Shown here piece after piece: positions 9,331 to 18,400 of a stretch of DNA of 64,000 bases (position 1 is its first letter; each line of letters begins with the position of its first letter). Source of the DNA: Eudromia elegans (taxonomy: Eukaryota; Chordata; Aves; Tinamiformes; Tinamidae). The position numbers and the translations under genes were made by a program. The stretch lies in contig PTEX01000133.1 of NCBI GenBank assembly GCA_003342815.1, positions 1 through 64,000 of the forward strand, in the 5' to 3' direction. The notes below the pieces were generated by a model. That model was given only the letters and a program-made list of their open reading frames with translations, had not been told where the DNA came from and did no database searches.

Positions 9331-12103
9331 TCCTCCTGGGCTGCACGGGCGCTCCCTGCGCTCCGGAAGGTGCTTCCCGGGGCTGCCCTTCCCAGGACGT
9401 GCTCCAGGGGTTGGGGTGGATGGGGCAGGCGGCAGCCGGTGCTGCCAGGGCTGCTCTCTCATCCCAGGCGGCTGCACGACCCCCCCAAGGCTGCGGTTCG
9501 CGGCCCTCTCCGAGCGGGACCAGCAGAGGAACTTCTACCCCGTGGGCATCACCGTGAGCTACTCGTGCCGCGCCGGCTACGCCAACACCACGGCGAGGGT
9601 GCCCACCAGCACCTGCCTCCCGGAGCTCGCGTGGTCCCCGGCTCCCGAGCTCTGCACCAGTGGGTACCCCCATCCCGCTCTGTCCCCACTCGCCCGGTCA
9701 GAGGCGGCCGCTCCAGCTCGGCAGCGGATGCACCGATCCCTGCCGGGTTTGCGCCGGTGTTAGCGGGTCTGCTCGGGGAGCCGCGGTGGGGAGCGCGTTC
9801 CCTTCGGGATGCACCCTGGGCACGGCCAAGCGCCGCTTGCAGGGAGTGTTTCTGGTGCCGGGGCTCAGAACGGAGCTCGGGCCCCTTCTCGGTGGAACGC
9901 GGGCATGAGCAGGAGGTGCCGCGAGCTGCACCGCGCGGTGCCCAGCGCTGCCCCCCGTCCCCGCAGGGAAGTCCTGCGGGCTCCCGGCGGCACCGCCCGG
10001 GGGCCGCGTCCTGCCCCCCGCCGAGCTGCTCTTCGGGGCCCGCGTGCCCGTGCTCTGCGATGACGGGTGAGCCGGGCGGCGAGGAGGGGCGCGAGGGAGG
10101 GAAGGAGGGAGCTCGGGCTCTGCTGGGGATCCCCTTTGCATCCGGCGTCGCCGGAGGAGTTTGGTACCCTCAGGAACCCCAGGCTTGAGGGGCTGGGATA
10201 AGAGAGATTTTGTATAGGAAAAAGCGCGTGTGTTCGGGTTCAAAAGCGCTGAACCTCAAACCCCTCGTGTTTGGGCATTTCCAAGCTAGGAAAAAGCAGC
10301 ATGAGGTGCCCCTTCCACCCGCGGGGGCTGCGGCTCCGGCCTCCCCCCTGCTCCTGCTCAGGGCACAAGGGGAAGCTGCGGCCTGGGGGGTCTCACCCGG
10401 CGAGCGGGTCCTGCCCGCGGTGCGGGTGCTCCGGCCAGGGCGGCTCTGCCTTCCAGAGGCTCCGCAGGGAGGTCCCTGGAGCGGTGACAGTGTGCCCGGC
10501 CCCTCCGTGCCTTGGAACAGGCTCGGGGTGGAGGGATAACGTTCCTCCCTGCAGTCATCGCATGGAAATGTTGAATCCGTGCAACAGAGGATGTTGGAGC
10601 CTGGGGAGAGGCCAGCACTTAAAATGGACTAAAATTGATCCCAGGCCTGAACACGGTGAAAGATTCTCCCCGTTAGGCAGCTCTATCTGCACATCTGCCT
10701 GCTCTAACCTGCCTCTTCTGGGCTACTGATCGCAGCGGCACCGGGGCAGAGCGCGTCGCTCTCCCTTGGGCAAACCGCTCCTTCCTGGTGCTTCCACCCA
10801 GGTACAAGCTACGCGGGAGACCGTTCATCCAGTGCCAGCTCAGAGGGGCCGACGTCGCGTGGAGCAGCCTTCCCACGTGCCAATGTAAGGTGGATCCGGC
10901 CTCTCCTCGCCGGTCAGAGACATCCCCGCACCCCGAGGGCTCCTTGTTTGGTTTCCCTCGCGTTTCCCATGGCCGTGATCACGTTCAGCAGGGTTAGAAT
11001 CATAGAATACTTAAGGTTGGAAGGGACCTCTAGAGGGTTCCTGCAAATGCTGCAATGGAGAAACGCCCGTTTTGCTGCTGATCCCCTATTTCAGCAACTC
11101 AGTTTTGTTCCCACAAAATCATCACTTGGGGTGATGAGATTCCTGGGAATTGTAAGCCAGGGCACGACAACCGGCCCGCTTGTTTTCACAGCATCCAGAA
11201 CGAGAGGGAGACCCTGAGAGCAGAAACACTTCCCAAACCAAAGGCTGGTCTGTGCAATAGGCAGTGCTGCTTCTCAGGAGGTTAATTCTCTCCAAAAATC
11301 TTAGGAAAACTCCTTTCCCTTAGGAAAACATTTTGCCTTGAACTATCAGGAAAGCGTTCAGAAATGCTCACGGTGGCCTCCTCTCGTGCAGTGATCACCT
11401 GCCCCAGGCCACCTCCAGTCGCCCACGGACGGCACGACGGCGAAGGCGTCGAGGAGTTTGCCTACAACTCCACCGTGACCTACAGCTGCGAGCCCGGCTT
11501 CCAGCTCCGAGGAGCCGCATCCATGCGCTGCACCAGCCTGGACAAGGCGAGCGGCATCTGGAGCGGAGCCGCCCCGGAGTGCGCAGGTACCTGCCGCGTG
11601 TTCCCTCTTCAGTGGGAATTGGGGGCTCAGTGGGAACGAGCCGGACCCGCTGCCGCCGCCTGGTACCGTGTGGGTCCCACTGCAGTTTGGAAGAGAAAGA
11701 TGCATTGGTACCGCATGGAGTATGGAATAATCCATCCGTAAAGGACCATGTAGAGTGTTTAGCTGCTGCTCTTATTCTTTTTTATCACAGAGAAAAGAAT
11801 ATCTGCCCAGCTCGGCGCAGAAAAAATGGACAAGAGCCCTCCCCGTGGAGGTGGGTGGGAATGGCTCTGTGCTGAATTGAGCTCCGTGTTTCCACATTTC
11901 ATTAGCTGCTTTATTGTCTCTCTGTGAAAAAGACCCCCCAGAGAATTGCATGCTGTGAATTTCATTCTTTGCAGCCTCCTCTGGCTACAGGAGCCAAGGC
12001 TCTAAGAAGGATTTCAAAAAGGAGATGAAAATCAACCTCTATAAAAAGTCACTCCAAAACACCCTCTCCTCCTCCTATTCTTCCTCATCCTCCAAGGCAC
12101 CAG
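8903..12103 (+). CDS. C4BPS: Four-SCR complement regulator, probably secreted (CRES-like)
   Basis: Exons 8903-9008 (signal peptide), 9136-9324 (SCR1), 9468-9659 (SCR2, type a), 9967-10066 with 10802-10884 (SCR3, split type b), 11392-11586 (SCR4, type c) and 11975-12103 (Lys/Ser-rich spacer). All junctions keep the frame. The layout matches gene 4 up to the spacer. Gene 4 then has transmembrane exons, whereas here I find no hydrophobic exon before the poly(A) signals at 14750-14785. The product is therefore probably secreted, which is why I link it to the chicken secretory gene CRES (C4BPS). The true stop codon is unresolved. The expected job is C3b/C4b control through SCR2-4. The symbol is inferred from position and architecture only. 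Confidence 0.75.
9136..9659 (+). CDS. Gene 3 SCR1 (9136-9324) and SCR2 (9468-9659)
   Basis: SCR1 starts GDCGPPPAMAHAE and ends PPLCAR; its donor C|GTAAGT is at 9325. SCR2 is an 'a' type starting GGCTTPPRLRFAAL and ends PELCTS. The SCR1 donor is the intact counterpart of the mutated donor in gene 4. Confidence 0.87.
9967..10884 (+). CDS. Gene 3 SCR3, split over 9967-10066 and 10802-10884
   Basis: A type b SCR interrupted in phase 2 at the Gly of the CDDG-Y motif. The first half starts KSCGLPAAPPGG and the second ends WSSLPTCQ. This intron position is shared by all type b SCRs in the window. Confidence 0.85.
10996..11040 (-). mobile_element. Short CR1 3'-end fragment
   Basis: Reads AGAATCATAGAATACTTAAG and then GGTTGGAAGGGACCTCT, the reverse complement of a CR1 3' terminus, in the intron before gene 3 SCR4. 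Confidence 0.8.
11392..11586 (+). CDS. Gene 3 SCR4 (type c)
   Basis: Starts ITCPRPPPVAHGRHDG and ends WSGAAPECAG. The four Cys, Gly-Phe and Trp are in place. Phase is 1 in and 1 out, with donor G|GTACCT. Confidence 0.88.
11975..12103 (+). CDS. Gene 3 Lys/Ser-rich spacer exon
   Basis: 129 bases, symmetric phase 1, between acceptor TTGCAG and donor G|GTCAGT. It encodes KKDFKKEMKINLYKKSL and then a serine run. It occupies the place of gene 4's spacer (18888-18974) but shares no obvious sequence. Read through its donor, the frame stops at 12205-12207. Confidence 0.6.
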
Positions 12104-12197
12104 GTCAGTCCTGGTGTCCGGGGGAATCGTTGTGGATCTTGGGGTCTGTTCCTGTCCCCACAGCTGCAGCCTTCATGCGTCCATCTCCTTCTCTTAG

Positions 12198-12383
12198 CGT
12201 TGGGTAACTGCATCACCTCCACGGTCAGATTTGTTGTACCCTTATACAAAAGCCAGAACTACCACCCAGGAAGCAGCCAAAGGTCGTTGTGTCCCCCGAA
12301 GCACACGAGAATTTCCAGGTTCCCAGCCCAGGCCAAGTGCTTTGTGAACCTGAAACGGTCCCGAGTTCCAGTGCTGTGTGCAA
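12198..12383 (+). CDS. Possible gene 3 tail exon (basic, Cys-containing)
   Basis: 62 codons with symmetric phase 1 between acceptor CTTAG and a strong donor A|GTGAGT. The peptide is rich in Ser, Arg and Lys with three Cys. I do not recognise it. It could be continued by 12697-12787, which stops at TGA 12785-12787, or by 12701-12793, which stays open into donor G|GTGAGT. Without transcripts this is only a frame-consistent candidate. Confidence 0.3.
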
Positions 12384-12793
12384 GTGAGTGACGTTTTCTC
12401 TCTTGGTCAGGATTGTTTCCTAAGGGTTGCTTGGTGTAATTAGCATTTTCCACTTGCAGGGCATCTGGTTCAGAGATCAGGGTCGACTGTGTCTTAAAAG
12501 CCTTTATTCTGCATCTTTTTTAATATTAATTATTTACCCTTGTATCGTTTGGGACGTGGCTTAACTCAGTTCTTACCATACTCAAAATCAGGAGATAATT
12601 TTATATAGCTGAAATAACGTTATGTAGCGCTGGATTTTCTGTCCTTATCGTGGCAATATGAAACACTAACTTGGTGCTAACCCTGTTCTGTGCCAGCAAG
12701 GTCAAGGGCCGCCAGGAGAAGTGGAACGTGGTGGAAATGCTGCCCCAGCATCTTTCCAGCTCGATGCAAAGGGAAGTTTTACCTGTGAAACGG

Positions 12794-12986
12794 GTGAGTG
12801 TGATGGAAATAGCACCTGAGTGGGAATATAATCTTAACTGCTGAAGTAGAGCAAATACTCACTGGACGATGCAGCCATAGGGCTGGAGACCTGGTGGAAA
12901 ATATCTCTGGTATGAGGATGAACCTGAATTGGACCTTTCTTGAGTCATGTCTCTGGTATCAAAGAAAATAAGCCCAACATTTTATT

Positions 12987-13020
<34 letters not shown>

Positions 13021-14749
13021 TAGGCTTGTAGCTAGGTGGTTCTTATATAAATACATAAAATAATCTCCTTTACCTGTTAATGCAGGTAACGGGGCTGCTT
13101 TCCACCAGCCACTCGCGTTCGTGCTCCTGCCGCAGAGACGTGGGCAGGACGGAAGCGTCAGCGTTACCGCGGGATGCAAAGAGCTTCAGGGAAGGGGTTT
13201 ACAGGGTTGAAGGAGATGACGTTTCACCACGTCGAGCCCTTGTAGCAACAAATGTAGGCTGGAAAGGTCCTGGGTTATACAATGTGGAAGGAAAGTGGGG
13301 AAACTGTGTTTTTGCTAAAGTTCCTACTTTGCTGTTATATTACTCCAGAATTGACATTATTTAATTATTTTTTTAAATTGTAGCATGCTTTAAAGCTCCA
13401 TGGAAGGGGCTGGGAGTCTCCCGTGTGAGAGCTCTCCCCGTGGTCGCTCCCCTAGCCGAGGTTTTCCTCCTTGCAGGGGTTCCCTTCACCCATCGCAGCA
13501 CCCTGGCACCTCCCTGCCCCTTCCAGGCACGAGCAGGGCGGGAACGGGGCCCTTTCTCGGAAGCCTCTGGAGAATTTCCAAGGGCTCTCCGGAGGCCGCG
13601 CTCCCTTTCACCGGGACTTCGCCTCCTCCCAGGTTTCCCGTCCCGCTGGCTGCTGTTGCCATGAGCACAAGCAGACGGACACGGCGGCTCCGACGCGGGC
13701 CGAGGCGCTCCCGGCACGGCAGGAATTCCTCCCCGTCGTCAGGAATTCCTCCCTGGTTACAGATGCGTCTGCGCCCAACGGCAGCCGCCTTCAGCTCCAG
13801 GCAGCGCTGACTCGCCCGTCTTGCTCAACCGCTTCACTTCTCTTGCAAAAGTGTCCTCGATTCTCAGGAAACCGGAGCACTTGAGGTAGCGGAACGACTG
13901 CTGGGGGACCGTTGCTGTTCAAGACCTTGAGCACTTTCTTTAGCAAATCCCGTTTCCATATTAGCCCTGAGCCATGGACACAGGGCGGTCGGTGCTTGTC
14001 GCGCTCCGGGGAGCGGCCCTGGCCGGGCTGCGCTCTGGGTCTCGTGCCCCTCGTCCACGGTGGCTTCACTCGCGCCAGCTGCACAGGCTGAGGATCCTTC
14101 CAGCGCCGCCCCGCGCGCCTCGCGTGCTACAGCGCACACCAAGGGCCTCCTATTGAGGTGACGTTGTGCGTTTTTCCTTTATGTCTGATCATAAATGGTT
14201 CCTGTAACGTGCAGGGCAGCGCCCGCCCTCCGCTCTGCGTCCTGGGGGTCCCTCGCGGCGCTGGGTGCGAGCAGCGAGGAGCAGCGCGAGGCTGCGGGCG
14301 CTGCAGGCCCTGCCACGCGCCCGGCCCGGTTCCCTTCAGCCGAGGGCTGTCGGAGCCAGATAGCGACAGGCGGCCCCGGTGCCCTTATCAAGGGCTCCCT
14401 TCCCACCCGCCTCAACTCTGGCTCCTGCACGGAGCCCGTGGAAACGCTGCAGAAAAGAGCTCGATCCCATGAGGATCCTTTGCCTAAAGCCTCTTCCCTG
14501 GTTTGTAACCTCATGTGGAGTCCACTCCCCTATCCCATGACGGAAAAATCCCTCAGCAGTTGATGTTGTTTTTCCTAGAGGAATTTCCTCACTAGCCCCA
14601 GCCTTGCTGAAGTTGCCAGACGCGTCACGAACCTCCCTCCTCCCGTGGCTTGGCCCGTGTTGAAAAGGGCATCTGGGATGCAGGATCCTGTGCTGCTCCC
14701 CTAGCAGCAAATGCTTTTTTTACATGTACCTGGAGACAAATGGTGACAG
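12794..14749. other. Gene 3 3' region, content unresolved
   Basis: GC-rich frames such as 13400-13810 are open, but they lack SCR features and codon character. Several acceptor-like CAGs occur, for example before 13083 and 13480. I find no transmembrane or GPI-type exon here. Confidence 0.4.
12986..13018. repeat. (TA)n(CA)n microsatellite
   Basis: About ten TA units run directly into about seven AC units. Confidence 0.9.
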
Positions 14750-14785
14750 AATAAAGCAATAGAAACTAAAAAGGCAAGAAATAAA
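14750..14785 (+). terminator. Two AATAAA poly(A) signals, likely gene 3
   Basis: AATAAA at 14750-14755 and again at 14780-14785, the last canonical hexamers before the gene 4 promoter. Confidence 0.5.
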
Positions 14786-15079
14786 ATGGATAAACTAGCT
14801 TTGAGCTTCTCCGTGCAACCACACGTGGGTCCTGGGCAGCTCGAGGGAGGACGGGGAGGAGGTGGCAGGGCCAGGTGTCCTTGGACCCTCCCTGGGACTC
14901 AGCGCCTTGATGCTGTCCCTGCTGGAAGGGGAGTTTCCCTGGCGGGTCCCGGTGCAGAGGCTGCTCTGGGGCAGGCACAGCCCCGAGCCGTCCTCGCTGG
15001 GCTCGGCTCTGCCTTCCCTTTCCTCCTTTTCCTGGCACCAGCCGCGTCTGCTCGGGAAGGCCGGGGGCAGGTGCAGGAT

Positions 15080-15400
15080 GTCCCCGTGCAGCCGCTGTGA
15101 CCTCCTCGGCGCGGCCCGCGGAGGCTCCGCGCGGCACCTCCCGCTTCCCGCCCGCTGGGAAAACCGCAGCCCGGGCTGGGAGGGAGGGAGAGCCGGGGGG
15201 GCCGGAGCAACCGCGGCCCGGGCGGAGCCGCCGCCCCCGCGCAGAGCCCGGCCTGACGCTGCCGGGCGGCGATGGGCGCCGGGCGCCGCCGGCCGCTCCT
15301 GGCTCCGCTGCTGCTGCCGCTGCTGCTGCTGCCGCCCGCGGCCCGAGGTGAGAGCGGGCGGGGGTCGGGGGGGCGCCGGGGCCGCCTGGGCACCCCGGGC
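15080..15400 (+). promoter_or_regulatory. CpG-dense region at gene 4 exon 1
   Basis: Dense CG dinucleotides and GGGCGG-like boxes lie just upstream of and across the ATG at 15272. It reads like a CpG-island promoter. Confidence 0.5.
15272..15347 (+). CDS. Gene 4 exon 1: signal peptide
   Basis: 25 codons: a basic GRRR start, a Leu/Pro core with LLLPLLLL, then PAARG at donor G|GTGAGA. It closely resembles exon 1 of gene 5 (PLLLPPAARG), which points to a shared origin. Confidence 0.82.
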
Positions 15401-18400
15401 AGCTGCACGGTGCGGTGCAACGTGTGCAGTGCATGCGGTGCAACGTGTGCAGTGCATGCGGTGCAATGTGTGCAGTGCAGTGCACGCGGTGCAATGTGTG
15501 CAGTGCAATGCAGTGCGGCGCGTGTTGCATTCCCGCCGTGCCCGGCACCCCGTAAGCCCCGCTGAGCGCCCCGCTCGTCCCGCCGCAGGGCAGTGCGGGC
15601 TGCTGCCCGCCCTGGCGCTCGCGGAGCCGCACAAGGAGAGCCGGCGGCAGGGAGGCTTCGCCGTGGGCTCCAGGGTCGCGTTCAGCTGCCTGCAGGGCCT
15701 GGCCAAGCTGCCCGGGATGCCGGACACGACCGAGTGCCTCCCCACGGACCAGTGGTCCCCACTCCACGAGTTCTGCGCTCCTAAGTCCCTCTATGATGTT
15801 GCAGCATGAAGAGATGGGCTCCAAACCTGGGCTGTTTGCTGCGTTTCGGGCTGTTCTGCACCCCGCTCCGCTTAATTCTGCTGGGATGAAAGTATAAATG
15901 ATAGCCCTTATCTCCTAGGCTGCAAATATCTTGATTTTGATGTGAAACCCTTTATTTGGGCTGCTTTGCTGTTGGATATGCACTACCACGTACATGTACA
16001 TTCACACGTAGCAAGCGTGCACTACACGGTTATCTTTGCTTCACAACTGTGCATTTTGCTCGTCTTTCTCACTGCCAGGGGGCTGTCCCAGCCCAACACG
16101 TCTAACCTTTGCCAAAATATCCAAAGAAGATGAAATCAAGAATTTTTATGCCGTCGGGGTCGCGGTGAGGTACCTTTGCCGGGCTGGCTACGAGGAAACC
16201 AGCGAGAGGCCCCTCACCAGCACCTGCCTGGAAAACCAGACGTGGACAGAAGTTCCTGAGCTGTGTCGGAGTGAGTGTCCTGGGTGGCTTTCCAGTGACC
16301 ATGCCCATTCGAATGTGTGTTTTAGGATGGTTTCTTTCTCATGATGAATGTTTAGAACAATAAAAATATCACCCTCCTGAAATATCCTGTGCTCTGAAGT
16401 GATCAGATATCTAGTTTGTTATTGCCATAATCTCCTGCAGAGTATTTCTCTTGTGTTTTGCCCCTGTAATGCCGTCCTGAGGCTGATGTTACCCGTTTCA
16501 GAGAAGTCTTGTGGCGTCCCAGCAGACCCAGAGCACGGCAAAGTGGTCACAACCGATCACCTGTTTGGTGCAAGGGCCAACGTGGTTTGTGATGATGGGT
16601 GAGTACAAAAGGCAGCTGTTCCTGTTGAATCACAACTGCTGGCACCTTAAAAAGAGGAAAATAAACCCGTGTAGGGAGCAAACCAATGGGGAGAGCGGTC
16701 AGCACGCCCCCAGGGGTGGGAGGAGGGGCTGCCTTGTGAGCATTGGTATGTTGCGGGTTGAAGCTCTGGTCCTGTTGTCCTCACTACACCTCAATCGTGG
16801 GTTCCCATCACTTAGGAGGGCGATTTCTGCTCTTCCTGCTGGACCAGAAAACGCTGCGTCAGCCTGGACAAAAGCTTGTGCAAATATGTGGCCAAAGTGT
16901 GTTTTAACGTGTGGGAAGTTAGCACAACGAAACCTGGCGCGGGGCCTCGTGGCAGAGGAAGGGGATATTTGCTGCAGAGTCTTCCTGCACTCGAGAGCAC
17001 CGAGAGCTGCCCAGGTGGCCCGGCCACGTCACCCGAGCGGACGCAGGGACGCGGGCCCCGGCTGGCCCGTCCTCGGCGTGGCCTCGGGGGTGACTGGGGC
17101 CGTGCCCTTGCCCGCAGGTACCGCCTGGCCGCGCGCTCGCCGCTCGTCCAGTGCCTGCTCAGCGGCAGCGGCGTCGCCTGGAGCAGAGTGCCGGCGTGCC
17201 ACGGTGAGTGAGGCTGCCTGGAAATGCCACGTCCGGAACGGAGGATAACTCCACATTGTGCTGGTTTTAGGATGGGCGAGCAGCAGGGAGAAGGAGGCAG
17301 ACGATATGATGAAAATAGGGATTGGGCAGTAGTGTTGCGGGAGCCTTTGCAATGGGCAAGCCTGGAATAAGGCAGCAGCCCAGTGGCCCTGCTGTCCCTG
17401 CAGGTCATCTCCTGCCACCGTCCCACGTGTCAGAGACCCCTAAAAATAACCGTGTGCAGGGAGCGTGGCCAGTGCTCGCGTTACAGCCTGAGCTCCCGAG
17501 ACACGGGGGCAGCAGGAGCCTCTGCTCCTGCGTTGCCACTTCCAAAGCAGGAGGAAAACCCTTCGGGGAGGGGGTGTTGAACGAGCTCCTTTCTCTCCTT
17601 TCTCCCCTCAGCTATTACCTGCGCTCCCCCTCCGGCCATCCCCAACGGGACGCACAACGGCAGCACCTCGCAGGCATTTGGGTACCACTCGGTCGTGACC
17701 TACATGTGTGACTTTGGCTTCTACCTTGTTGGGGATGAAACTCTCCTCTGCACAGCTGAAAACAGGATGCTCGGGGTGTGGAGCGGGTCTCCTCCACAGT
17801 GCAGAGGTGAGGGCTGTTGGAGCAGCTGCTTCTTCTTGCAGGGCAGTTTTTTTTGCCAGGCGCTTGGGTAGCTCAAACTGGCCCTTCTCGGAAGGGGAGG
17901 TCAGCTCGCTTGTTTCCAGGAGGGCAATGTCTGCTTACGAGGAAGCTTCCCGTGCTGCCACTTCCAAAGCAGGAGGAAAGCCCTTCGGGGGGGTTGAATG
18001 AGCTCCTTTCTCTCCTTTCTCCCCTCAGCTATTACCTGTGCTCCCCCTCTGGCCATCCCCAACGGGACGCACAACGGCAGCACCTTGCAGGCGTTTGGGT
18101 ACAACTCAGTCGTGACCTACACGTGTGACCCTGGTCTGCACCTTGTTGGGGATGAAACCCTTCGCTGCACAGTGGAAAACAAGATCCCCGGGGTGTGGAG
18201 CGGGGCTCCCCCGCAATGCAGAGGTGAGTGGGACTTCTCCTTAGAGAAAACTTACTTAGAAGGTCTTGGGCTTGGAGGGACGACAACGTGCCAAGTTCTT
18301 TGGAAGAACAACCTGTGTACAGTTGTGCACGATTTTGTGGTTTTCCCTGCAAGGGGAACAGGTTATATTTTACTTAAAAGAATGTTTAAAAGGTGTCAGT

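Noticed and set aside
9055..10188. 377-codon open frame on + over gene 3
   Set aside because: It overlaps SCR exons in another frame. The region is GC-rich with few stops, and the peptide has no domain character. The minus frame at 8600-9673 is the same effect.
13400..13810. 136-codon frame as a possible last exon of gene 3
   Set aside because: The acceptors nearby do not join in phase with certainty and the peptide is an Arg/Ser/Pro mix typical of GC-rich noncoding DNA.
14766..15824. 352-codon and 316-codon open frames on - over gene 4 exons 1-2
   Set aside because: These are GC-rich shadows of the signal peptide and SCR1 exons and the GTGCA minisatellite, with repeated Cys-Thr-Ala residues produced by the repeat.
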